Assembly (NCBI RefSeq): GCF_004027225.2 | Contig: NC_044279.2 | Location: 51,856,744 to 51,920,743 of the forward strand | Reading direction: 5' to 3' | Length of the DNA stretch: 64,000 nucleotides | Source of the DNA: Strigops habroptila | Taxonomy: Eukaryota; Chordata; Aves; Psittaciformes; Psittacidae | Part shown: piece by piece, positions 25,698 to 38,040 of the stretch | How positions within the stretch are numbered: the first letter of the stretch is position 1 | How the letters are laid out: every line of letters begins with the position of its first letter | Translations under genes and position numbers: made by a program | Notes under the pieces: model-generated | Told to the model about the DNA's origin: nothing | The model's database searches: none | Seen by the model: the letters and a program-made list of their open reading frames with translations, nothing else

Positions 25698-26197
25698 TGA
25701 GTACAGAGATGAGAAGGAGAATTGGAAAAAAGTATATCTTATTGATAAGTACAGTTTAAAAATTGAAGTTAATAATAATAATAATGATAATTGTAATGAA
25801 AGGAAAAAGAGGGAGGGAGGAAAAAACCCCAATAAACACAAGTGATGCACAATCCAATTGCTCACCGCCTGCTGACACCCAGCCCGACCCGAGCAGCATC
25901 TGGTCCCTCACAGCCAACTCCCCCCAGTTTATATACTGGGCATGATGTGCTGTGGTATGGAATATCCCTTTGGCTAGTTTGGGTCAGGTGCCCTGTCTCT
26001 GCTTCCTCCCAGCTTCTTGTGCCCCTCCTCACTGGCAGAGCATGAGCGACTGAAAAGTCCTTGATTGGGGTAAGTGCTACTGAGCAACAACTAAAACGTA
26101 GGTGTGTTATCAGCATTGTTCTCAGACTAAAGCCAAATCACAGCACTGCACCAGCTACTAGGAAGAAAATTAACTCTATCCCAGCCAAAACCAGGAT
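25698..26197 (-). mobile_element. Endogenous-retrovirus-type LTR, solo, minus orientation
   Basis: Read on the minus strand, the ~500-base unit begins near CTGGTTTTGGCTGGGATAGA (26195 downward), has a TATAAA box (plus-strand complement at 25928-25933) inside CAGTATATAAACTGG, and ends in an AT- and CT-rich 3' part. I recognise this as an LTR dispersed through bird genomes. No internal viral coding region flanks it, so it is probably a solo LTR. Exact ends and target-site duplication were not resolved. Confidence 0.6.
25771..25795 (+). repeat. (AAT)n microsatellite inside the LTR
   Basis: Five AAT/TAA units followed by GATAAT, within the AT-rich 3' part of the LTR. Confidence 0.75.
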
Positions 26198-26802
26198 GGT
26201 CTAGTCAGGAAACTTTGGAAAGGGCAGCTGCTCACAGAGATGTCATACCTGTCCCATTTCCAGTTTTGAAGAGCAGCCCCACCTGGGAGTTTCAGATTGA
26301 TTACACAGGAGAAATCCATGTTGTGGCCTTCAATCTCTTGCTACTGTGAGCCTGGCATAACACCTGTTAGCAAAAATACAGTCCATGTAGCAGGATGACC
26401 CTCTCTACAGTGCAGCAGAACAACACGCCTTCTGGCCAATTGATAAAAAAATACATCTACAGGTATTGCTTCCTGATGAACATTAATCTATTTTTAAAAG
26501 ATTCCATGAAATAACTGTTTATGCTTTAGGAGTTCTTTATATTTCATCTAAAAGGATGGATAATCATGGCTAAAACATTTTGACTGGATTTCCTATAGGC
26601 CTATGTTCAAATATGTGAGCGCAGCATCTGTTTTACATATCCCTGACATCCTGTCTGGGGATCCATCCATCTTTTTATTTTTTGTGTCTCCCTCCATGAC
26701 ACCCAGGAGTCCTATTCTGTTTCCATGGAGAAAACACAGAGGTTTTGCCTTGGACTTAAATGAAGCCCCCCCAAATGTGTTCTTTAATTTATGATTTTGT
26801 CC

Positions 26803-26840
26803 TTATTAATTAATTAATTAAATTAATCTTATTAATTTAA
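26803..26840 (+). repeat. (TTAA)n microsatellite flanked by a short direct repeat
   Basis: ATTAATTAATTAATTAAATTAATC is flanked by two copies of a GATTTTGTCCT word (about 26792 and 26842), suggesting local slippage or duplication. Confidence 0.8.
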
Positions 26841-27780
26841 GATTTTGTCCTACTCCTGGTGCTTGTGTTATTAACTAGGCAAAACAGCAAGGAACTGCTG
26901 CTTAGAAATGTACATCTGTGTTTTGTCAGGTTGGAAAACAACCTGGATATCGCTATATATATCCTATCATCATGGTAAGTGTTAAAAAAGTAATTTACAT
27001 TAATAATGCAACTGAATGAGCTTTCTTGTCAATTCAGTGGAGCACATTATGTGTAAAGTCCAAATTTCTCCCACACACACCACTACAAAAGAATGTTTCT
27101 TCTGCTCTCAGACTTGGTCAAGAAAATTACTTCAGGAATAGAAATGAATTATATAAGGCTGCACCCTGGCCATCTCACAATCTTGCATCTTCCCAGCAGG
27201 CACAGTACTAACTTTATCCCAGCACAGCGCTTGGGCTAATATGAGTCATCTGATAACCTCCTCATTGTGCATTGACCTCAACCTTGGACCAAAATAAACA
27301 TAAATTAAATTACAAACCTATACTTGGTGCTCTCACACTCTCTTAAGCGTCTCTGAAGCTCCGAGAAGTGTGGCAGACTTGGAGGCTTCGCTTTCTTTTC
27401 ATCCGGCTATGGTGAAATGGGAGCTGAGTCTCAGAATATATTATTGCCTTTGTCCTCTAAAGAGCCTGTGGGCCTGATCCTGTTTTCAGTGGGTTCAGCA
27501 CTTATCCTGCTCTGATCACTGCAGGTGAATTACTTCTGACTGATGATGGTATAAGTGCGAGTAGGTGTCATCTGTCACGTGAGATAAACATCTTTCTCCA
27601 GCTTGAAGGCAGGACCTTGCTTCTAATACCTGATTTCTTGACTTTCCCTCTGATTTCATTAATGGATGGGAAAGATTTCTTAGTTTTAAAGTATTTTACC
27701 TTTCTTCCTGCCAGAAAGGCATATGCAAATTTGGGATCTCCAGGAGGAGGACAGGTCATCTGGGATGGTGGTGAGAGGAT

Positions 27781-27816
27781 TTGGGATAGTCTTTTTGGGA
27801 TAGTCTTTTTGGGATA
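27781..27816 (+). repeat. 14-bp minisatellite, 2.6 units
   Basis: TTGGGATAGTCTTT occurs at 27781-27794 and 27795-27808, followed by a partial third unit to 27816. Confidence 0.9.
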
Positions 27817-27967
27817 AGCTCTTCTCTGAAACAAATCCAGTTTGAAGATACAAATCTCTATCTGCCTCCACCCCTCTAGTTAGAGGTCCCTGAGCTGAAT
27901 GCATCCAAGAATGGCCAGCTCTATGTGACAATGCAGTGATGGCACATTGCCACACATGGATATGGGT

Positions 27968-28110
27968 TTATTAGAGCATTGGACTGAGGCAAAGATAACC
28001 TCGGCTCTAGGGCTCGCTCTGCCACTTGATGTACTTTGTGTCCTTGGGCCCTTCCTCAGCTTGCTAGGTCTTTTCCCAGTCTACGAAAAGGGGCCCATCA
28101 CTAAGGTTGG
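27968..28110 (+). mobile_element. MIR-like tRNA-derived SINE relic
   Basis: The order TTAGAGCATTGGACTGAGG, GCTCGCTCTGCCACTTGATG, TTGTGTCCTTGGGCCCTTCC follows the MIR consensus (tRNA-derived start, then the core with CTCTGCCACTTACT and GTGACCTTGGGCAAG). Very old and diverged. Confidence 0.55.
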
Positions 28111-28135
28111 CCTGTTCTGAAGCTGTATGCTTTTT

Positions 28136-31100
28136 AAGGAAACATCTGGGGTTTGGTAGTTTAATTGCAGAAGATTCCAATGGGGCTAACTTACAGAGAG
28201 TGATGAGTTTCCCCGCACCAAAAATATGACTGCTCATCTTCTAAAGCCTAGAATTAAAGCTTGATGAGCTGTTTTCTGCAAGTAAATTATGGAACAAACA
28301 TACCTTAGGCTCTGGAGCCATTCACACCTGATTTCTCTTGAAATAAATATTTGAAACTTCGCAGTGAAAAGCAGATGCGAAGTCATGTTATTCTACAACT
28401 ATTCTGAGCTGCTTACTTTAAGGTAAGCTTCTACCCTTCACTGTTCTTGCTGTGCATTGGTCGTTTACTCTTCCAATGTCTGAAACCACTAAAGCAGAAA
28501 AGTGATTACTTTCCTGAAGAAAGAATGAAGAGTAAATAGTGAATGCAACACTTTTTAACATGCATTTTCAGATACATTGTGCAAAACCTCCCTAAATTAT
28601 GCAAAACCATTTTCATGCGTACATTTACATGGATACATATTTCTACAACCAGTGAATAATTCTGTAAATGAGCACAGCCCTGCAACCGAACATGTGCATG
28701 TAAACATGCCCACATACACCTACAGATTTGTACAAATCTTACAGTTATTTGGCTTTAGTAACTACCCATGTATCCAGACAGATCAAAGGTGAATCCAACA
28801 GCAATTCTAAAGGTGAGTCAAAAAGTTCATGTGGAAGACATTACTGAAAAATGGAATAATTATTTCTAAAAAGTCCCTTAAAAAAATAGGTACTTAGTGA
28901 CAGTTCCAGCAAACTTTCAATAGAGAATCTGACCTGACTGAATATAACAGAGAGAGAAAAGATGGTTATGTTCTGAGAAAGAGCCTACTCACTTAATTTG
29001 TACCTGAACTACCCCAAAATGAAAGAATTCTTTCATATGAAGCATTCAGACTCAATGCATCTTTTGTTTTACATGAAGCCTGAGGTATTAACCTCCTGTC
29101 ACTTTACTGATAAAGTGTTATATCTCCTTTATAACTTGATCAGAAGATCTTTGTGCTTGGCAGAATGTTCCCTTTAATGCCAGTCAGGTTGGGATGATTT
29201 GTGCATCTCATTTTTTTTAAAAAAGGACTAATGATTCAGAAGTGCATTTATTTTGAATGTCTAAATTCAAGCAACTTGAAGTGTGTGATCCTGACAAGTG
29301 GTAAGAACCTGTTTTGAAAATCAAACTTCCTTTTTTCAGCATGTATCAAGAACACACAAATGCAGCAGTTGCTTGTGGAAATGTACTGATGGGCTCATGC
29401 GTAAGCTCAATCTTCTCTGGAAGCAACATTCGTTGTGTCTGGGGTAAGAATTTGGACTTGTGACCAGTGTAGTGCCTCTGTAATAAGCATAGAAGGAAAA
29501 AAGTAAGTCTCTCTGCTTTTGTTTGTTGTTTGGTTTTTATTTTTTCTTTCTCTCTTCCCCTGTGGAGACATCACTATGCTTCCTAAGAAATCAATGAGAT
29601 GTTTTGGCAACCTGTACTGCTTGGAAGTCCTTATGGAATTCCCTGGTGTGATTCTGCTTTTGCAGTTAATGGCGATTGCTTGAGAACAGCAGAGAAAGAA
29701 ATGCATTTCATGATGATCCCTACTTTTTGTTCCTCATTTGTCTGAATTGCAATATTGGTCTGTACCTCTGATTTTATGTGCAGTACACCTGCTACTACGA
29801 TTTTGGTGCACACAAATGTTGACTCTTAGAAGTCCTTAGGTTTTCAGTAACACTACCTCAAATTCTTACAGTACCCTTGAAAAGAAGATCTATGATGGCT
29901 GGGCTCTAGAGAAAGCCCCCTGTCAGCCTTTAAAAAAATACCTAGCTTATATTTCTAATTTAAATGAGCCTGGTAGAAGGTCCTAGTCCATTCATTTTCA
30001 CTTCTGATCTAGGGTCAATATTGCACACGGTTATCATCTAGGGACTGTGCAGTCTTCTCAGTGCTCTATGGGTCGCTTGGACCTCAGTTGCACTAATGTT
30101 GACTTGCAGTAATCCTGATGGCTACAGTCGGATTTCTGCATATTTACCCAGGGATAATCAGTAACACTCTGAGTTCAGAAACTGAGTGATTCTTTACTCC
30201 TTCATTTGTGTTCCTGTGAATTAAAATATGGGGATCAGACATCCTTTCTTTCAAACAGTGAAGATGGTAGTCCTTATTTATTTACAAGGGTTCAGGAATT
30301 ACATTTTAACAACAACATAACAGCTGACAGGGAATATTCTGTGAGAACAATTTTCCAGTGGAAAATGGTGTTGTCAGACACCAAGATTTTAGAGGGAGAA
30401 AACTTTTTATTTTCCCTTCTCTCCCCTGGGATGACTGGAGGGAGGGATCCTTGATTGTCTGCTCACAAGATTCCAGCTTCAGAGGAACAGGGAAACTCAA
30501 GAGCAGTTCTCAAATGGGGATGCACAGCAACCACCTCTCTACCTGCCCCACTCAGCAGCACCCCTGGCAGTCAGGCACTGGGAAAGGGGAGAAGCAGAAA
30601 GGCACAGGACCTTGTTGCTCAGACTTATGATTCCTATATAGAACTACTGTCAAACTCTCTTTCTCCTTAGAAGCAGCCAGGGAAAATGGGTGAAGACATA
30701 AATGTATAGATAAAGCACTGAACCCTTTCAATTTGTGAATCTACTAAGTCAGAATTTCCACTAGTGTATTTCTGTTGCAGAGAACTAAGAAAAAGTGGAA
30801 GACAAGCGCAGGGTGTTCCTTCAGGTTATCATTTGTTTGGATGAAGAGGTCAGGTAAATTCCTCTGACATGAGGGAGGAGCAGTCTGTGCAGCTTGATAT
30901 TGCTTTGTTGCTACAGTGTTCTGCCTCAGATGCATCTGCAATTTTCCACATAACTCAGATATAAACAGCAGATGAGACATCTCTTCATAGCAATATATAG
31001 CATGGCCACTGATATCTCTGACTCTAACAGTATAAGCTGGATAAGCTTACATGTAATTGAAGGAACACTGGAAGCAAATCCATTTAGTGAGTTTTCAGTA

Positions 31101-33969
31101 GCATTGATGTCTTCCTAATAATACAGGTGGAGGAATAAATCTCAGGTCAGTGTTGCCCATAGAATATGTCAAGGAGATTGGTGGAGGAGCAGTCCTGTTT
31201 CAGAACATACACTTGCATTATCTTGCAGAAACATCTGCCAAGGAGGCCCACTGGAGTGGAAAGCAGTCTGATCCTTACAATATCCACATGGAATGTGGGT
31301 ACGCCTGCTTGGCAGAGAGCTCTGGTTAGCTGCAGAAAAACAAATTTGTGTAAGAGGCCTCCTCAGAAGTCTTAGGAAATATTTTTCTTTTTTAACCTTC
31401 CTTGTACATTGTTTAGGTAGCATACACAGAGCATTTTACTGGGCTACAATGGTCCCAACAGTCTGGGAATCAGGTGTTGCAAATACCTCAGCATTTGGAG
31501 AACTCAGCATTTGGAGAACTACCACAGCAGTTGCAGAATTATTGGTCACTCTGGGCTCACAAAAATAGATTGGATCCTTAAGGCTCCATTCCAATAGCTG
31601 GCTCTGATGACAGCTCAAAATGAAATACAGTTAATGCTATTTCTGTCCTAAGCTAATCTATGGGACTTTTTTTAATTATTCTTAAATATTAATAGCAACA
31701 TCTCTACAAAGGGTCTAAAGTCCAGAACTCCACATTTACTGATTATTTAATAATAATCAAACCATTCTTCATGTTAGGCACTATATATGCTAAAGGAACA
31801 TTTCTCAACTGGGTAAAAACCTGCAGGATTGGAATCACTATCATTGTGTGAAATGGTTCCCTTGGGAAAAATCCTAGAGAATCTGCTCCTGAGAACCTAC
31901 TGGAAATGAAAAGGGTTTTGTTTGTTTTTAAAAGCCTGGAATACTTCATTTATTTTCAGATGTCTGGCAATGAATCTGGCTGCTTTAGGGATGCTTAAGC
32001 TCTTCTTATAATCAAGTGATGTTGCTTATTTTTCATCCAAAGTCAAGATGTCAACGATAGTTTCGATTACATAGACCTGTCAGTTTGACAGCGTTAGTCT
32101 AATGAAGTCTTGTTTGCAAATACTTCTCAGGGTTTGTCTGGCTTATTGCACTGACAGGATACAATGGAAAAGGGTTAGCAGTTCATATTTTTATAAAGAA
32201 AGCCTTCTTCCTAAAAATCAGGCGCTACTCAATCCAGAGTTCTAGAAAGGGTCAGTATATGGTGACGTGTACAAGCAGAAACTGACATTTTGGTTTTTCA
32301 GGGCTGCGAAACTGAAACATGACAGTAGCTTAACTGTGCAAGTTCAAAGCCAGTTTCCATGATGAATTTAAGGTCCCTCTTAATTTCCTAACAAATAATT
32401 TAGGGATTTTCCCACAGAGGCTAATTGACTCCAGTGGGAGCAAAATCAGAAAGAAATTCCTTTCTGAACTGCAGTGACTAGAGTTTGAAACCTTGCTGAA
32501 AAGCTAGGAGAGAGGAATTATGCATTTTTCATAGAAAGCAATAAAATATTAATTCCTTTTAGTGACTTAGATGAGCACTATAAAAAAAAAGTATCAGAAC
32601 TGGGGAAAGAGAACTGCATTATTTAACCACATCCTCTTCATTACATGTTATTAAAAAGATATTTGATATTTTGAGAGGAAAAAGACTTTTATAGTTCTGG
32701 TTACTAGAGCAAAAAATTAAAATCTACCCAGTTTTGGGACAGAGAACAGAGGCTGTAAGAACATGTTCTCCCTCCTTTCTTTCCTCCGTTTTCTAAAGAA
32801 GGAAGCATCAACATTATAATTAAGGAATTTTGCTTGACACCTTTATGGGCACATCCTTGTGCTGAGACAGCATTTTACAGGACTGCTCATCAGAAAAACC
32901 CTCAGCAAGGTTAAATCCTATCTCCATGAACACTGACATGCTGGATTTCCCCTGCGTGATCCCAAAGAGGTTAGCAGGGTTCCACCAGCAGAGGAAAATT
33001 GCTCCCATGCCTGTGTCTACAGTTGTACCTAAGTTACTATATAAGGCTTCTCACTAGTACAAGACTGTAATATTTGTTTGTGACAGTCATAATGCATTGG
33101 ATGTTGACATCTTCACAGCAAGCCTTGACCCAACAAGGATATACAAGGTTAACTGTATGTATATCTCATTAAACTCTGATGGGGGATTCAGTAAGGTCCC
33201 TGTTTTATTTTGCAGGCAGCTTGTGCTATGTTCAGTGGTTTTTAAAACAAGAGTGGTGCTGCTATTATTTCTCCTCACAAGAGCTGAGGCTTGGTTTGGC
33301 AGTCATTAGGAAACTGTTGGATGTAAGTGGATGAGACAGCTCTAATAGGAGAGATGTCATGGAAAGAGTGTGATTCATTGCTTTGAGCTGTGCACAGAGC
33401 TCAAATACTTGGTTTAATTTGGTGTGAGGTGCCAAACTACATATCTATAGTTTGACACCAGGACTAGGAGAGATTGCTTTTTTCTTTTGCTCTTGCTGAT
33501 CCTGAAACTCTTCCTCCCCTTTTGAGGAGCCTTTCCTGAATGTCTCCAGTTGCTCACATTCCAGTTAGATAGGTAGATATCAGTGTTGTAGACATGCTCT
33601 GTAAGGAGCAGCTGGAGCTTGGAGAATATAGCCTTTCCTTGGAACTCCTTACTCTCTAGGAAGTTTTATAAAAAAGTTATCTCAGATCTGCTTCCCAGAT
33701 GAAGGCTTTAAACTGCATCTAATGCTTACAGTTGTGATTCTGCTAAGCTCCAAATATTGAAAAATCCTAAAGTTGGAGTACTCATATAGACAGATCTGCA
33801 GTATAGGTATCTATTTCTATTGCTGGTTAACACATTTTTCAGGATTCATTAAGTTGTAGCAGAGTGGTGTTATATATAGCAAGGAAAGGGTAATGGCTCT
33901 TGTTTCCTATATAATGTACATCTAGGCCCAAAGGAATACTGTACTGCTGATAAAATAAGGTAGGCAACA
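28136..33969. other. Unique AT-rich non-coding DNA
   Basis: About 5.8 kb without a recognisable gene or element except the 16-bp tandem at 31.5 kb. A GACTCCAGTGGGAGCAAAATC word at 32428 may be a fragment of an old amniote repeat. Confidence 0.5.
31487..31518 (+). repeat. 16-bp perfect tandem duplication
   Basis: CTCAGCATTTGGAGAA occurs twice head to tail at 31487-31502 and 31503-31518. Confidence 0.95.
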
Positions 33970-34680
33970 TTCACTGCTTTCTCCTCCTCCAGTGAACCAG
34001 TCTTTTCATCACAAAAAGGAATAAAGTTGGTCAGACATGATTTGCCTTTGATAAATTCATGCTAGCTTTTCTCCATCACCTTCCCACCCTTCATGTGGCT
34101 GGAAATGGCTGCAAGCAGGATTTGCTCTGGAATCTTTGCAAGTGAGGCTGACTGGCCTGAAGCTGCCTGAATCCCCCTTTTGTATTTGCCTTTCAGACAA
34201 CAGGAACCTCTCCCAGGTCACCATGACTTTTGAAGATGATAGAAACTGGCCTTTGGATGACATTGGCAGGCTCCATCAGCACCATAAAAAGTATCCTGGC
34301 TGATCCCATAGAATTGTGTATATCCAGCTGGCTTAAGTGCTCCCTAACTCCATCTTCCTCTGCTGTGGATAATGCTTCACTCCTACAGACTCTGCTATTA
34401 GGGTCAGTGTCCTCAGAGGCCTGAAGTCCAACTTTGCTGGTAACAACTAATGCAAAAAACCTGAAGCAATGGATATCTCAGTCTTTTTCTTGTCCTTTGC
34501 TCCCACCTCCCCTGCCTCACTGAGCAATGGGATCATTTATCAATTAGCCTTCCTTTTTCTGCCTCTTCACTTGTGAAGCCCATTCCCATTGCCCTGAAAT
34601 CTGATTTGGACTGAAAGCTTGAGGTTCTCTAGTGGTTTCCAAAAGCCCAGAAGTGAAAAGAGATGATTTTGGGTGGGTAA
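33970..34680 (-). mobile_element. Decayed interspersed repeat, probably CR1 5' region, antisense
   Basis: Landmarks in order: GATAAATTCATGCTAGC, GAGGCTGACTGGCCTGAAGC, CCATGACTTTTGAAGATGAT and GATCCCATAGAATTGTG resemble an antisense CR1 5' segment common in bird genomes. No CR1 3' tail lies beside this copy. All frames are broken. Confidence 0.5.
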
Positions 34681-36479
34681 TTCCTAACAGACATTTCATT
34701 CTCTCCTTATCAGTGGTCCTTACGGTTTTTATTCAGCTTCTCTGCAATGCCACACTGATTTTCAGCAGTTTTCATCCAAGGGAAGAGACAGCTCATCTTA
34801 CAAGGCTGATGCCTACATCTGTTTCTTATTGCTTCATATCCGAAGATCATCTTATTGTTCCAGTGTTCAAGAAGAGAGGAATTTGTTTCTGTTCTTTATA
34901 GCAATTAAGATGGAAGGACTGTGTGAATGGAATTAGACTGTGTACTGGTTACTGGTTTCTGCACATCGGGTTCCTCTACTGGGTTTTAATTGAGTTTCGT
35001 GTCTACTTGGTGTATACTCAGCGACAGCAGTCCCAAAGTACTGTCACTAAGCACAACGATCATACTGCTGTTATCTTAGAAGCATCTAGTACAGTCCTCT
35101 CCACTCCAGCTAGAAGGTTTCTCGTTGATTTTAAGACTGTTCAAATAACATTTTTTTCATGTTGGTTGTCTACTTCAGGGCTAATTTGCTTGTTTGTTTT
35201 GATTTGGAAAGCTGCTGCTAAAACAAACAAAGGAAAAAAGATATTTGGCTTCCTCTGAAATGAAGTTGGTGGAAAATGTTTTGCTTTGCCTGTCAAAAAT
35301 TATTACACTCACTTTGCTGCAAAGCTCTACTACTTTTTGAGCAGCGACAGAAAATTTGGCAGGGAGGCTGTTCTGATGTCATGATGTGCTTTTTGCCACC
35401 CTTGAAGAAATTTGCTCAATTCATTTCTTTAACATGTATTTCCTTAGAGATTTGTCAAAGATTTACTACCAAAATCCCTGAGGATTTTTTTGCACCAAGA
35501 AGACCAGGTGTTTCCAGTGGGAGGGAAACTTGCTAAACAAGACCTTGCTGCTCCTGTCCGTGCAGGATGGATGGGATAACAGGCAGCAGACATGAGAGCT
35601 GCTACTCCAGTGCTCTCCATGCCAGCAGGTGGGATGCTGAGGAAGTGGGAAAGTGTGTGTGTCAGGTGTAGAAGTGCATGGAGTGGGATGAGGGGAGAGG
35701 CAGCCTGAGATGAGAGAAAGAATGCAGTGCTGCCATCTTTAGCTTTATAGTTGGTGACATGACCCTTTTTTGGCCAGATGAGCTCTGGAAGTCTCATCAT
35801 TTCCATTCCAGGGGTGATTAGAAATCCCTGTGAAAAGGCAGTTAGAAGTTACAGAAAGGTCAAATTCTTTTCTTCATCTTTGCAGGTGGGATTTGGATGG
35901 ACAGGGTGAGCAAGCAGAAAGAGCTGTATGGCTCCAGGAAGCAATATTCCCTTCTGCTTTCCATCTTGTGTGCAACTGTCAGTCTACTGCCTCCACTCAC
36001 CCTAACAATGCCTAGTGAGAAAAATGGGAAGATGATCTTTATGGAGACTCTCAATCAAAGACAGGATAGTGAAGATGCCTTACAAGTCAGGGCAGATGTG
36101 GGACTGAGAGACATGGCATTTACATGTACAGAGGGATTATCAGTCAATAGGATGAGGACAGACAGACATGCTACTTGGGAGACAAATGAGTTGCATGGAA
36201 CCATGGTGGGAGGGAAGATCTATGTGCAGAGAGGATATTGATTACAGCCCTATATATGTGTATGGGTGTGGGATATGGGATGGAGGCTTACCTTAGGGAT
36301 AGTGAGTTCACATCAGAACTATACAAATCTCACTAAAACCTTTCTTTATCACTCTTACTCTGTAGTGACATGCAGTGGTGGCATAAAATAAAGGAGGTGA
36401 CATTACAATACAGGCAACATCTAACGACTTGTTACAACTTATAACAAGTAACAAATTTCAACATAACAAGTTGCCACAG

Positions 36480-36548
36480 TTTTTTTTGGCAGTTGTTTCG
36501 GGTTTTGGTTGGGTTTTTTTTGTTGTTGTTGGTTGGGGTTTTTTTAAT
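36480..36548 (+). repeat. G/T-rich low-complexity tract
   Basis: T runs interspersed with GGTTGG and TTG units, resembling the tract at 20.2 kb, just upstream of the CR1 insertion at 36649. Confidence 0.8.
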
Positions 36549-36648
36549 AACGTTTAAACTTGCTGCATGTACATGTGTCCGTAGAGATGCCCTTAGAGGA
36601 AGTTCCACTTGCTGACCCCAGGCTTTCAGGGATGGGTGTTAAGGGAAG

Positions 36649-36950
36649 CTATAGAATCATAGAATAGTTAGGGTTGGAAAGGACCTTAAGATCATCTAGT
36701 TCCAACCCCCCTGCCATGGGCAGAGACACCTCACACTAGACCAACCATTAGACCATGTTGCCCAAGGCTCTGTCCAACCTGGCCTTGAACACTGCCAGGG
36801 ACGGAGCATTTACCACTTCTTTGGGAAACCTGTTCCAGGGCCTCACTACCCTCACAGGGAAGAACTTCTTCCTTATATCTAACCTGAATTTCCCCTGTGT
36901 AAGTTTAAACCCGTTACCTCTTGTCCTGTCACTACAATCACTACAAGTGG
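36649..36950 (-). mobile_element. CR1 LINE, 3' end, antisense, young subfamily
   Basis: Starts with AGAATCATAGAATAGTTAGG and matches the CR1 3' UTR closely (CCCTGCCATGGGCAGAGACA, GAGCATTTACCACTTCTTTG, CTCACAGGGAAGAACTTC). It shares diagnostic words with the copies at 57.9, 60.2 and 61.8 kb. Confidence 0.93.
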
Positions 36951-37029
36951 CCATCACCTCCATCAGCTCCAGGGGGTCCCGCCCAGTGCTCACCATCAAG
37001 CAGACACTCATCTCATAGGAACCCCACAT

Positions 37030-38040
37030 TTACGGGACTCCCTTCAAACACCATCAAGGACTCTCTGTGCACCTGATCCCTTCCTCAGACCCAGGGCCTC
37101 CTACTCCCTTGCTAGTGCAGCTTGGAGCTTGCCATGGACTTGGAACTGCACATGCACAGCCCATGCAGCCCAGACTGGGGAAGACCCGAGTGCTCTCCCC
37201 CCAGCACCCGGTACACAGCCTGTGACGCCCCATCCTGCTCCAGCTGCTGAGCCCCCCACTCATCACTCATCACTCACCCCTCATCTCTCCCTTCTCTTTT
37301 GTCCCGGTGCCCCCCAGCAGCCAGACACACAGACACGGGTCCTGACCCAGGCACTGGGCTGAGTTCCTCACCTGCCCCAATGCCTGGCACCACACCAGGG
37401 TCCTGCAATACTCTGGCTCCAGAGCTGGCTCCACATCCCCTCACAGGGTGCCCCTGGGTGCTGGCAGCTTGTCCTTACAGCACTGACACACATGGGGCAG
37501 GGAGTGAGACTGCAGGGAGAGAGTGAAGGAAGGGTTTAATGAGGAGCCAGGACAGACTGTGGTGATCAGGACAGGACTGGGTCAGACAAGGGCTTGCATG
37601 CCATCAGCAACTGCTCACACATGATGCACACCTTGTTATACCCTCTCTTCTCTGTTCACCTCCCTTCTCCTAAACTTTTTTCAGCAAGTTCTGCATGGTC
37701 CCACAGGCTCACCTCAAATATCCCAGCTCCTCCTGTTTCTCTTGGTGCCTCCTTGTTATCAGTTACAAAGCGCAGACTGATCTTCTCCAAAGCTGTGCCT
37801 GGAGTTTCTTGGTGGCTTTTTTTTTTTTTTTTCAGTTAGTGGCTAAAGAATTTTGGTGTTTGTCATTGCCTTCATTATCCCTTATCTATCAGATTTGTGT
37901 CTCTCCGTGTTTTTCTTTCTGTCTTCCCCTTTATCATCAGCCTTGCATTGAAAGGGTCCTTGCCTGGGTTACCTTAATAAAGCAGTTGCTTTCTCTTTCC
38001 ACATACCCTCACATTGGGTACAAGGCCTGAGCTGGCTCAT
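37030..38040. other. GC-rich, CCCC-rich segment, possibly an unidentified interspersed repeat
   Basis: A kilobase beginning just beyond the CR1 at 36.65 kb has a base composition unlike its flanks, with many CCCC, CACTCATCACTCATC and CAGACACACAGACAC microrepeats, a T17-like run at 37818-37833 and an AATAAA near 37977. No coding frame is convincing. A retroviral LTR or internal fragment is possible, but I cannot assign it. Confidence 0.35.
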
